Shown: one piece after another, positions 46,057 through 53,458 of the stretch
Position numbering within the stretch: position 1 is the stretch's first letter
Layout of the letters: each line of letters opens with the position of its first letter
NCBI RefSeq assembly: GCF_036983985.1
Contig: NZ_JALAHQ010000001.1
Span: forward strand, 930,001-994,000
Length of the DNA: 64,000 nucleotides
Direction of reading: 5' to 3'
Source: Alishewanella metallidurans
Lineage (GTDB): Bacteria > Pseudomonadota > Gammaproteobacteria > Enterobacterales > Alteromonadaceae
The notes under the pieces: model-generated
What the model was told of the DNA's origin: nothing
The model's input: the letters and a program-made list of their open reading frames with translations, nothing else
Databases searched by the model: none
Position numbers and translations under genes: made by a program

Positions 46057-46947
46057 ATGTCACAACACAAAGGCAAGGGTGGTAAAACCGCTAACCCATT
46101 GCAAAAACCTTGGACTAAAGACGCTGCGGCAAAAAAGCCAGCGAATAGAACACAGCGCGCTGCTAGTGTTAAGGCTCCGCAAGCTAATATCCATGCAGGC
46201 AAGCCAGTGCGCGCCGCGCTAGATAATGAAAGTAAAGTATATGGTGAAAACGCCTGCCGAGTGCTATTTACGCAACGCCCTGAAAGTGTAATACGGCTTT
46301 ACGTATCGCAGCAGATGGCAGCAAAGTTTGCTGATGTAATGAAGTATTTAGCTGCAGCGAAAAAAGCCTACCATATTGTTGATGGTGCCGAGCTTGAGAA
46401 GGTTGCCGGTAGTGGCCATCATGGTGGCGTAGTGTTATTGGTTAAGCGTAAACCGCTGCAAAATTTGGCCACTTATTTGCAGAAAAAAGACCGCAAACAA
46501 GACTGCTTGTTGGCATTAGATGGCGTAGGTAACCCACACAATTTAGGTGCTATTACCCGCAGCTGTGCCCACTTTGGCGTTGGCGGCATTATTATGAAAC
46601 AACCCGAGCTGTTACAATCGGGCGCTGCACTGCGCACAGCGGAAGGCGGTGGTGAGTTTATTGATGGCTTATCGTGTGACAATTTGCCTTTAGCGTTAAA
46701 GCTATGTAAGGAAGCCGGTTATACCCTAGTAACCACCTCTAGCCATGGCGGCAGCTCGTTATACAACAGTAAATTACCCGCCAAAGTGGTTATTGTATTT
46801 GGTGAAGAAATGTTTGGTGTATCGCAAAATGTAGCAAAAAGCGCCGATATTGCACTACAAATACCCGGCACTGGCAAGGTAGAGTCACTTAACGTTAGCG
46901 TGGCAGCAAGTTTAATTTTAGGCGAGTGGTATCGACAACAGCTTTAA
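46057..46947 (+). CDS. TrmH/SpoU-family RNA 2'-O-methyltransferase (YfiF-like)
   Basis: A 296-residue protein. A Lys/Ala-rich tail of ~45 residues precedes a SpoU substrate-binding domain. The knotted SPOUT domain follows, with motif 1 ALDGVGNPHNLGAITRSC, motif 2 VIVFGEEMFGVS, and motif 3 IPGTGKVESLNVSVAAS. It should methylate a ribose in tRNA or rRNA; the extended N-terminus matches YfiF, whose target is not established. I chose the ATG at 46057 because AGGAAAG lies 6 bases upstream. Confidence 0.9.
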   Translation: MSQHKGKGGKTANPLQKPWTKDAAAKKPANRTQRAASVKAPQANIHAGKPVRAALDNESKVYGENACRVLFTQRPESVIRLYVSQQMAAKFADVMKYLAAAKKAYHIVDGAELEKVAGSGHHGGVVLLVKRKPLQNLATYLQKKDRKQDCLLALDGVGNPHNLGAITRSCAHFGVGGIIMKQPELLQSGAALRTAEGGGEFIDGLSCDNLPLALKLCKEAGYTLVTTSSHGGSSLYNSKLPAKVVIVFGEEMFGVSQNVAKSADIALQIPGTGKVESLNVSVAASLILGEWYRQQL

Positions 46948-47010
46948 ATGCTCACAGCCGGTAAGTGGGGTTGAAATTACAACAACGGATGGTTTGATGC
47001 TAATGATTAA

Positions 47011-47829
47011 TTAATAGATTGCTGAAACCATCCAGCTAAAAAACATTAAGACTGGAATTGTTTTCATTAAAAAAAATGTAGTTGTTAGGATGTAAATCAT
47101 TTTTTTGTGTAATTTTTTTGACACGGATATTATAAACTTTTCATATCTATAGAATTCATAATTCACTATTTTTTCTATAGCGAAAGTTAATATCGTACAT
47201 GTTAATGTTATTATAAGGCCAAGAGATATCGATACGTTGTTTATATTAGACTCAAGCATGAGCATTGTATTAAATGCAATAAGAATTGTGAAGAAAGAAA
47301 GGTGAAAGAAAACCTTAGTAAAAGAGTTAACGAAAAATCTACACTCGAATGATGCTTTGAATTTATAGCCCGCACCATTAAATAAAGTATCAAATCTATA
47401 TCTGAAATAAATTAAGTGAAAAATTATTAAAATTATTATCTCTGGAAAGGCGTCAGTAATAGTGTCTAACTTAAAAGCTCCAGCAAACAATAGCGTAAAA
47501 GACAAACAAGAAAATATGGTTTGACCGTAGCAGTATTTATTTTTAACATCGTTATATGAAGTTATTAATATTGCCCAGTAAAGGTATTGTCTTGAATGTA
47601 TTTTGTCATAAATGTTTGATGAGATAACGGTTAGTAGAGAAATGAAAAATACGGAAATTAAAAATGGTAAACTAAGCACTGAGTTTGTATAAATTAAATA
47701 TGCGGGTAAAGGCGCTAATATTAAAAATATAGGCAGCAAAAATATAGATAGTATAGAGATAACTTTTATAAGGAATGCATTGTTTTCTTTGTATGATTTT
47801 AATAATGATCTTGATATTTCACTATACAA
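47011..47829 (-). CDS. Six-helix membrane protein, probable ABC permease of the peptide operon
   Basis: A 272-residue protein of unknown family with about six strongly hydrophobic segments (for example ISILSIFLLPIFLILAPLP and SISLGLIITLTCTILTFA). The loops are basic, with Lys/Asn/Tyr-rich sequence. It is the last gene of the AT-rich operon and follows an ABC ATPase gene that it overlaps by 31 bases, so it is the likely membrane partner. The start is a TTG at 47829, decided by a perfect AGGAGG 7 bases upstream; the longer frame to 47880 lacks a ribosome site. It may export the 37-residue peptide or give self-protection against it. Confidence 0.7.
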   Translation of the reverse strand: MYSEISRSLLKSYKENNAFLIKVISILSIFLLPIFLILAPLPAYLIYTNSVLSLPFLISVFFISLLTVISSNIYDKIHSRQYLYWAILITSYNDVKNKYCYGQTIFSCLSFTLLFAGAFKLDTITDAFPEIIILIIFHLIYFRYRFDTLFNGAGYKFKASFECRFFVNSFTKVFFHLSFFTILIAFNTMLMLESNINNVSISLGLIITLTCTILTFAIEKIVNYEFYRYEKFIISVSKKLHKKMIYILTTTFFLMKTIPVLMFFSWMVSAIY

Positions 47830-48401
47830 AGCTCGCCCTCCTTTATTTCTATAATTGAAAATAAAGAATTTACACAACAACCAGAGTGATCAACCAATAT
47901 CAAAGGGCGCACTGACTCTTCTATCAAGATTTTTACGTTTTCAATTGAGTTTTTATCTAAGGCATTAGTCGGCTCATCTAGTAATATCCAACTACCTGTT
48001 CCTGAAAATGTTAATATTATTTTTAATTTTTTTTTAGAACCTTCAGATAGATCTTCATATTTGTGATGAATAAAATTCTCAAAATTAAATAATCTAACTA
48101 ATTCATCTCTAAATTTAGTATTCGAACGATTGTATTTATCATAAAGTTTAAATGAATCAAAAACAGTAAGTTTAGGAGGAATATCAATTTTGTCTGAGCA
48201 AAAATCAATATTCTCAGAATTGACTACGCGCCCAAAACTAGGTTTTTCAATACCTGCAATTACGCTAAGTAAAGTTGTTTTACCTGAACCGTTAATGCCT
48301 TTAAGATGATATTTTCCTGGTTTTAATTCTAAATTTATTTCTTTTATAATAGTTTCTTTGTAATATTTCTTTGAGACATTTTCTAATACAATACTGCTCA
48401 T
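47799..48401 (-). CDS. ABC transporter ATP-binding protein of the peptide operon
   Basis: A 200-residue ATPase, short for the family but complete. Walker A is GINGSGKTTLL, the signature is LSEGSKKKLKI, Walker B is WILLDEPTNALD, and the switch histidine is in LVDHSG. Such short ATPases act with separate membrane proteins, typically in export or immunity pumps. The ATG overlaps the previous stop (ATGA), and the last 31 bases overlap the permease gene, so the proteins are made together. AT-rich codon use sets it apart from the chromosome around it. Confidence 0.9.
   Translation of the reverse strand: MSSIVLENVSKKYYKETIIKEINLELKPGKYHLKGINGSGKTTLLSVIAGIEKPSFGRVVNSENIDFCSDKIDIPPKLTVFDSFKLYDKYNRSNTKFRDELVRLFNFENFIHHKYEDLSEGSKKKLKIILTFSGTGSWILLDEPTNALDKNSIENVKILIEESVRPLILVDHSGCCVNSLFSIIEIKEGELCIVKYQDHY
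47837..47842 (-). promoter_or_regulatory. Ribosome binding site that fixes the TTG start of the membrane protein
   Basis: AGGAGG on the minus strand, 7 bases before TTG at 47829-47827. It lies inside the ATPase gene. No ATG in the same frame is near, so the rare TTG start is favoured. Confidence 0.75.
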
Positions 48402-49120
48402 TTAACGGCCTGATTAAATAGTTTTATCAAATCTTTGTCATCAATACTATCTAGTACGGCCTTTAAGCTATAATCTGGTGCTCCTGATTTTATTATAGAA
48501 TTAACTTTTTTATTTTCAAGATCAAAAGAATATTGCAAAGTCCTACTTTTTTGTTTAGGTAGCACATTGATAGAAATCGCTAATTGATTAGGAGGAAACT
48601 GTGTATGAATATCTTTGCTAGATTCGTAAAGCATTATACGACCTTTTGTGAGTTCGTATCTGCCATTAAATTCAAGATCAACCTCATCGCCAGGTTCATA
48701 CCTATCATAGGTATAGTTATAAATATCTGTTACATAGCCATTCTGAGTATAGCCTGTTGTAATAAGATCAAAATTATGATCGTGTGGAAAATAATATGCA
48801 AAAAATTCACTAACAGACTTATTACTTATATCGAATTCATTACTAGTAGGCCAAAAATTCATTCTGATATCATAATGTTCTCGCTCAGCTAACGCAAGTG
48901 ATTGCATGCTATACGATTTATCAAATTGAAATTTATCAGGGTTTGTTAAACCAGAATTTAAAAAATCTATTAACAAATTATTGTTATTAGCCAGACGAAT
49001 TAAGGGAATGAAAAATTTTTCATAGTCTTTTTTGCTCTTTATTTCCCCAAAATCATCACAAATATCTAAAAAATCTTCAAGTGATAACTCTTCACTATCA
49101 ATAAAATCTTTAACGATCAT
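48398..49120 (-). CDS. Protein of unknown function with cupin-like His-x-His motif
   Basis: A 240-residue soluble protein that I cannot assign. An acidic helical N-terminal part (residues 1-60) is followed by a beta-rich part. PHDHNFDLITTGY (112-124), a glycine turn at LTKGRIML (157-164), and DIHTQFPP (170-177) give a spacing of His residues reminiscent of a one-domain cupin (His113, His115, His172 as metal ligands). It could be a metal-dependent peptide-modifying enzyme or a binding protein. AAGG precedes the ATG, 8 bases after the HEAT gene stop, and its stop overlaps the ATPase start by 4 bases. Confidence 0.7.
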   Translation of the reverse strand: MIVKDFIDSEELSLEDFLDICDDFGEIKSKKDYEKFFIPLIRLANNNNLLIDFLNSGLTNPDKFQFDKSYSMQSLALAEREHYDIRMNFWPTSNEFDISNKSVSEFFAYYFPHDHNFDLITTGYTQNGYVTDIYNYTYDRYEPGDEVDLEFNGRYELTKGRIMLYESSKDIHTQFPPNQLAISINVLPKQKSRTLQYSFDLENKKVNSIIKSGAPDYSLKAVLDSIDDKDLIKLFNQAVK

Positions 49121-49128
49121 AATAAACC

Positions 49129-49854
49129 TTAATTTACGAGCCGCTGTAGTGAAGACTGCGCAGCTTTTGCTATCATATTATTTTCATCGCTACTCATTAT
49201 ATGTAGCACATCGATGATTTCTTCTTTTTCAGCTAGTAAGGCAAATGACTGTGCGGCTTGCCATCTAACAAAATATGCTGAGTGGTTTAATAATGATCTC
49301 AATACTTCTTTTGATTCCGATCTCTTGAGTACTCCGAGTAAGTATGCTGCAAACTGTAATTTTGAATGTTGATTATTAGTTGCTAGTGTTGATATTAATC
49401 TTCCTGATCCTGTACAAAAAATAGAACGAGTTATACCCATCTCATTATTGTTAGCCATTACTGCTAAACCAAGTTTGTGCACTACAACTTTATAAATTTT
49501 ACCTTTAAGTAATTCAACTTGTTCACCACGACTATAAGAGTGAAAACTAACTGGCTCGGTTCGGATAGTGCTTTGGTCTAGCATCTCATACTGGTAAACA
49601 CTAATACAGGCTGAAGAAACGATTTCTATTATACAGTGTTGCTCCTGAGTAGTTGCGTAGTTAAGCTCATCACACAATTCTAAATATTTGTAACTAACCG
49701 TACTCGAAAAATCAGTAAAAACCGCATTCATGTTTTTTAGCACTAATCCTGGACTGCCAGCGTATAAAGTAATGTTAGATAAAAAAAACTCTTTTAAGCT
49801 GCTTTTTTCAGCCCACCTACTAGCGAGATATTTTAACTTTTCAATGTCTTCCAT
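49129..49854 (-). CDS. HEAT-repeat protein of the peptide operon, function unknown
   Basis: A 241-residue protein. The C-terminal ~75 residues are HEAT-like helical repeats (LRSLLNHSAYFVRWQAAQSFALLAE, broken here by position, and VLHIMSSDENNMIAKAAQSSLQRL). The middle part is beta-rich, with RGEQVELLKGKIYKVVVH, and faintly recalls the beta part of the next gene's product. I chose the ATG at 49854; the frame also opens at a TTG four codons earlier. It is the second gene of the operon, after the peptide gene and its hairpin. It could hold or guide the peptide. I do not recognise a described family beyond HEAT. Confidence 0.7.
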   Translation of the reverse strand: MEDIEKLKYLASRWAEKSSLKEFFLSNITLYAGSPGLVLKNMNAVFTDFSSTVSYKYLELCDELNYATTQEQHCIIEIVSSACISVYQYEMLDQSTIRTEPVSFHSYSRGEQVELLKGKIYKVVVHKLGLAVMANNNEMGITRSIFCTGSGRLISTLATNNQHSKLQFAAYLLGVLKRSESKEVLRSLLNHSAYFVRWQAAQSFALLAEKEEIIDVLHIMSSDENNMIAKAAQSSLQRLVN

Positions 49855-49874
49855 AAAATAATCCAAATAAATAT

Positions 49875-49899
49875 AAAGGGTGGCATAAAGCCACCTTTT
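49875..49899 (-). terminator. Hairpin directly after the peptide gene (partial terminator or stabiliser)
   Basis: GGTGGC and GCCACC around a 5-base loop, with A/T flanks that extend the stem. On the minus strand it is followed by CTTTATATTT. It begins 2 bases after the peptide stop and ends ~20 bases before the HEAT gene, so it could reduce read-through and give an excess of the peptide message. Confidence 0.75.
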
Positions 49900-49901
49900 G
49901 A

Positions 49902-50015
49902 TTAGTAAGCTGGGCTTGAATACAGAACGACAATAACACCAATAATAATTGGTACTATCGCTTGTGGTTCAATTCCGGCTGGGCCTACTACCTGTGCTAA
50001 ATTATCAAGAATCAT
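49902..50015 (-). CDS. 37-residue hydrophobic peptide (candidate secreted or membrane-active peptide)
   Basis: An ORF too short for usual gene calling: ATG at 50015-50013, stop TAA at 49904-49902, AAGGAAA ribosome site 5 bases upstream. Residues 1-18 are leader-like (MILDNLAQVV, then GPAGIEPQ) and residues 19-32 are a hydrophobic stretch (IVPIIIGVIVVLY), followed by SSPAY. It has no Cys, Lys, Arg, His, Thr or Trp and only two acidic residues. Lanthionine, sactionine and thiazole chemistry are therefore excluded. It opens a five-gene operon with an ABC pump. Possible roles are an antimicrobial peptide, a signal peptide or a membrane toxin. Confidence 0.7.
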   Translation of the reverse strand: MILDNLAQVVGPAGIEPQAIVPIIIGVIVVLYSSPAY

Positions 50016-50046
50016 GATATTTCCTTTTTATTGTTAAACTTTAGCT

Positions 50047-50065
50047 TCTCTAGCGTATCTAGAGA
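50047..50065 (-). promoter_or_regulatory. Inverted repeat in the peptide-operon leader
   Basis: TCTCTAG, 5 bases, CTAGAGA: perfect 7-base arms, 32-50 bases before the peptide ATG and downstream of the -10 box. It may be an operator or an RNA hairpin in the 5' leader. Confidence 0.45.
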
Positions 50066-50122
50066 TGGTTAATGTTGCATATTTTGCTGGTTATGTAAAT
50101 GCATTGTTTTATTTTAATTGAG

Positions 50123-50128
50123 ATTATA
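50123..50128 (-). promoter_or_regulatory. Probable -10 box of the peptide operon
   Basis: A perfect TATAAT on the minus strand, about 108 bases before the peptide ATG. No good -35 hexamer lies 16-18 bases upstream, so an activator may be needed. Confidence 0.45.
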
Positions 50129-50341
50129 CATGTTTATTTGAAGTTAAGAGTACGCAGCGTTAGGATTTACACGCCTTCCAGAGCCGTATTCAGTATTCGA
50201 CATAAATGAAAATAAGCTGTAATTTTGGCAGTTATTACACGCACATAATATGTTTTGTAGAACATTTTATATGCGTAATTATGCGGTATTAGTATAAATT
50301 GATTAGTAGAACTTACTTTATTTAAGGCGAGATATTGTTAA

Positions 50342-51580
50342 TTACTCATAACGCAAAGCATCTATCGGATTTAACCTAGAGGCTTTTATCGCTGGGGCTA
50401 GGCCAAATACCACGCCAATCAGTGTAGTAAAACCGATAGATAAAAATATTGCCCACATCGGTACTAAAGCTTCTGGCATTGCAGGCATCATTAGGCCAAT
50501 AAAGGCTGCAATGCCATAGCCTAGCAGTAAGCCAATTAGGCCACCAAACAAGGATAACACCAGCGCTTCAACTAAAAACTGCAATAAAATAAATTGCGGT
50601 GTTGCGCCTAGGGCTTTCACGATACCAATTTCTCGGGTTCGTTCTGTTACTGATACCAGCATAATATTCATTACACCTATACCACCAACTAACAAGCTAA
50701 TACTTACTACGCCAGCGGCTACTAGGGTAATGCTTTGGGTAATGCTAGAAAATTGCTCAATCATTCGTTCAGCACTGATAAATTCGAAGTTATCTTTATC
50801 ATCTTTTTGTAAACGGTAACGCTGGCGTAATAACTGGCGCATTTGCTCTTGCACTTGTTTGGCATCGACATTGGCTGCAGGGCGAAACATAACTTCAATA
50901 TTGCTCGCGGCTCGCTCACCAGTTAGTGAGCGGATAGTGCTAAAAGGAGCAATAATATAATTATCTTGATCAAAACCAAACAGTGAACCGCGTGTTTCTG
51001 CTACGCCAATAATACGAAACCAGTCGCCAGATAAGTTAATAAACTCGCCAACCGGATTCGTTGGTAAATTTAGTTTTTTGATCAGTGACGAGCCAACAAA
51101 AGCTACACGGCGGCGATGATCATCATCACTTAACGATAAAAAACGGCCAAATTCTGGATAAACCCTAACGACATTTTGATAACTGCTATCGGTGCCTATA
51201 ATCTGAGTTTGAGCATTGTTCCGACCATACTGCACCTGACTACCCATACTAAAGGCTTGCATGGTCGCTGTCATATCTTCAACGTTTTGTACTCGGCTTT
51301 TCAGCATAAGAAAATCATCATGATGCAGCCGGTTAAAGATGCCCAGCATTTGCTGTTCGGTAGAGGTATAGGCCCGTAGCGTAATCATATCGCTACCTAA
51401 ATCATCTAATTGGCTGCTAACCGTGTGGCTTAAGCCCTGCATAATGGCTACAACGGTAATGACAGCCGCCACGCCAATTATAATACCTAAGGTGGTTAGG
51501 GCGCTGCGTAATGCATGTGCTCTAATTGACAATAATGCGGCCTTAGTGCCCTCAAGCGCAGCATGTAGTCCTTTAAACAT
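50342..51580 (-). CDS. MacB-type ABC transporter permease
   Basis: A 412-residue FtsX/MacB-fold permease. The first helix (LRSALTTLGIIIGVAAVITVV, about residues 25-45) is followed by a large periplasmic domain (about 50-290) and three C-terminal helices. The family motif NIMLVSVTERTREIGIVKALGA sits near residue 305. It has no fused ATPase, unlike E. coli MacB; the ATPase is the gene upstream, overlapped by 8 bases. With the adaptor it would form a MacAB-like mechanotransmission pump for peptides, lipoproteins or drugs. It ends in LNPIDALRYE, a common MacB C-terminus. Confidence 0.92.
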   Translation of the reverse strand: MFKGLHAALEGTKAALLSIRAHALRSALTTLGIIIGVAAVITVVAIMQGLSHTVSSQLDDLGSDMITLRAYTSTEQQMLGIFNRLHHDDFLMLKSRVQNVEDMTATMQAFSMGSQVQYGRNNAQTQIIGTDSSYQNVVRVYPEFGRFLSLSDDDHRRRVAFVGSSLIKKLNLPTNPVGEFINLSGDWFRIIGVAETRGSLFGFDQDNYIIAPFSTIRSLTGERAASNIEVMFRPAANVDAKQVQEQMRQLLRQRYRLQKDDKDNFEFISAERMIEQFSSITQSITLVAAGVVSISLLVGGIGVMNIMLVSVTERTREIGIVKALGATPQFILLQFLVEALVLSLFGGLIGLLLGYGIAAFIGLMMPAMPEALVPMWAIFLSIGFTTLIGVVFGLAPAIKASRLNPIDALRYE

Positions 51581-52280
51581 GCTGCTTTTCTCCGGCGGTT
51601 GTCAGGCTGTCTTGTGCTAACTGCCCATCTACTAGTCGGATAACTCGATGACAGTGATCGGCAATTTCTTGTTCATGCGTAACCAGAATAACGGTATGGC
51701 CCTCCTGATGCAGTTCATCAAACAATGCCATAATTTCGCGGGTAGTTTTGCTATCGAGATTCCCCGTTGGTTCATCGCCAAGCAAAATTCCGGGGCGGGT
51801 TACTAAAGCCCTAGCAATAGCAACCCGCTGGCGTTGACCGCCAGAAAGCTGGTTAGGTAAATGCTGGGCTTTATCGGCTAGACCAACCCGGCGTAATGCC
51901 TCTTTGGCCATATTTTGCCGGTCGCTATTACTGATCAAGCGGTATACTAGGGGTTGCATCACGTTAGCTAAAGCTGTTGCTCTGGGGAGTAAATTAAAGC
52001 TTTGGAAAATAAAGCCAACCTGCTGATTACGCATAGTGGCAAGTTCGGCTTCTGATAAATTTGCTACATTCTGATTTGCTAGTTGATACTGCCCTTCATT
52101 GGGTGTATCCAAGCAACCAATAATGTTCATCAGGGTCGATTTTCCGGAACCAGACGGGCCGATGATGGCCACGTATTCATTTTTATTTATCGTCAGGCTT
52201 ACATCTTTTAAAGCATAAAAATGCTCTCCAGCCATCTGGTAATATTTACTGATGTGCTGTAGTGATATGACCGGCAACAT
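51573..52280 (-). CDS. MacB-type ABC transporter ATP-binding protein
   Basis: A 235-residue LolD/MacB-type ATPase. Walker A is GPSGSGKSTLMNIIG, the Q-loop is in FIFQSFNLLPR, the signature is LSGGQRQRVAIARAL, Walker B is ILLGDEPTGNLD, and the H-loop is in VILVTHEQE. I chose the ATG at 52280 (MLPVISLQHISKYY), which has AGGAAC upstream and sits 1 base after the adaptor stop; the longer frame reads into the adaptor gene. It energises the permease encoded next. Confidence 0.95.
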   Translation of the reverse strand: MLPVISLQHISKYYQMAGEHFYALKDVSLTINKNEYVAIIGPSGSGKSTLMNIIGCLDTPNEGQYQLANQNVANLSEAELATMRNQQVGFIFQSFNLLPRATALANVMQPLVYRLISNSDRQNMAKEALRRVGLADKAQHLPNQLSGGQRQRVAIARALVTRPGILLGDEPTGNLDSKTTREIMALFDELHQEGHTVILVTHEQEIADHCHRVIRLVDGQLAQDSLTTAGEKQHV

Positions 52281-52281
52281 A

Positions 52282-53442
52282 TTAAAGTTCCTGCGTCGCA
52301 AGCAGAGTCGCATTAACGCTGCTGCCTTCAGTTATGCGAGTAAGAACCCTTGCAGGGCCAATAATCACCGTTTGCTGCAGGTTTAAACCAGATAAAATTT
52401 GTTGTGCTGTGTCTGTTGCCATACCAAGTTCCACTTCGCGTTTTATCGCTTTGTTATTTTCAACAAGCCAGACAAAGGCTTTATTTCCTTGATGTTGAAT
52501 GGCGGCTATCGGTATTTGTAAGCTGTTTTCTTGCTGTTTCAGTACTAGTTCAGCGCGGCAGCTCATACCAGAGAACAGCGCTAGCTCTTCAGGCTGCAAC
52601 AGTACTTTTACTCTAAACGATAAACTTTGATTTTGCGTCATGGCACGCGCTGAAGTGGCTATTTGAATTACTTCACCGTGAATAGCTTGGCGTGGGTAAG
52701 CCGCGGCAAATACTTTAGCCTGCTGGCCAGTATATATATTAGCTATATCTGCTTCGTCTACCCGTAGCTCGGCTAAAATAGCGCTGGGATCAGCTAAGGT
52801 CATTAAAGCTGAACCGATAATATTAGTTGTACCGGCAATAACCGTTTCGCCAGCTTTAATATCAACACTGGCTAATAACCCCGAAATAGGTGCGCGGTAA
52901 ATTGTTTTACGTAAGCTATCCTCAACCATGGTAAGGGTTGCCTGACTTTGTCTTAAAGCCGCCTGTGCTGATGAAACATTAATATGAGCAATATCAACCT
53001 GACTTTGCAAGCTATCAATAACATCTTGTTGTATTAAACCAACGGTAAATAGCTTTTTTTGTTGTGTTAACTGACGCTGGATATCGATTAATAAAGCATT
53101 AGCACGTTGCACATCAATTTCTTGAGTTTTAACTAGCGCTTGCACTCTTTCTACATCTGCCGCAAATGCGGTGGGGTCAAGTCGCATTAAAACTTGGCCC
53201 GCTTCAACCGTGTCACCTTCTTCTACTAAAACTTCAATAATCCGGCCTGTTACTTCTGTACGGATTTGAATTTGAGTATTAAATTCTAGATTGCCAGAGG
53301 CCAAAATAGTGTCAGCCAACGTACCTTGAGTTACTTCAGCAGTATTGACGTCAAGCTGCTGATGCCGCTTGTGATACTGACTTATGCTTACCAAACCAAT
53401 TAGCAGCACGCTAATAATGGCGGCAATCCAGAACTTTTTCAT
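52282..53442 (-). CDS. MacA-type periplasmic adaptor (HlyD family)
   Basis: A 386-residue membrane fusion protein with an N-terminal anchor helix (MKKFWIAAIISVLLIGLVSI). Lipoyl halves (IRTEVTGRIIEVLVEEGDTV and KTIYRAPISGLLASVDIKAG) enclose an alpha-hairpin (about residues 95-165). Beta-barrel domains follow. It links the MacB-type pump to an outer-membrane TolC channel encoded elsewhere. I chose the ATG at 53442 because GGAAA lies 8 bases upstream and the anchor then begins at once. It follows the Yip1-domain gene by 16 bases. Confidence 0.92.
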   Translation of the reverse strand: MKKFWIAAIISVLLIGLVSISQYHKRHQQLDVNTAEVTQGTLADTILASGNLEFNTQIQIRTEVTGRIIEVLVEEGDTVEAGQVLMRLDPTAFAADVERVQALVKTQEIDVQRANALLIDIQRQLTQQKKLFTVGLIQQDVIDSLQSQVDIAHINVSSAQAALRQSQATLTMVEDSLRKTIYRAPISGLLASVDIKAGETVIAGTTNIIGSALMTLADPSAILAELRVDEADIANIYTGQQAKVFAAAYPRQAIHGEVIQIATSARAMTQNQSLSFRVKVLLQPEELALFSGMSCRAELVLKQQENSLQIPIAAIQHQGNKAFVWLVENNKAIKREVELGMATDTAQQILSGLNLQQTVIIGPARVLTRITEGSSVNATLLATQEL

Positions 53443-53458
53443 ATAACTGTTTCCGTTA

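Larger units (their letters stand above)
50016..50341. other. Intergenic region upstream of the peptide operon
   Basis: 326 bases, very AT-rich, with no credible ORF. It holds the -10 box and the leader inverted repeat listed separately. A loose inverted repeat (ATTACACGCA near 50234, TGCGTAAT near 50272) lies further upstream. It also carries the 3' end region of the MacB-type operon, for which I see no strong terminator. Confidence 0.6.

Noticed and set aside
47830..47880. Longer start for the six-helix membrane protein at 47880
   Set aside because: No ribosome site there, it reads deep into the ATPase gene, and a perfect AGGAGG points to the TTG at 47829.
49902..50015. Transcription-attenuation leader peptide
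   Set aside because: It has no run of one amino acid codon, the operon is not biosynthetic, and the hydrophobic core is more typical of a functional peptide.
47011..50341. Prophage or integrative element
   Set aside because: No integrase, phage structural gene, transposase, tRNA or attachment repeat was found; only composition suggests transfer.
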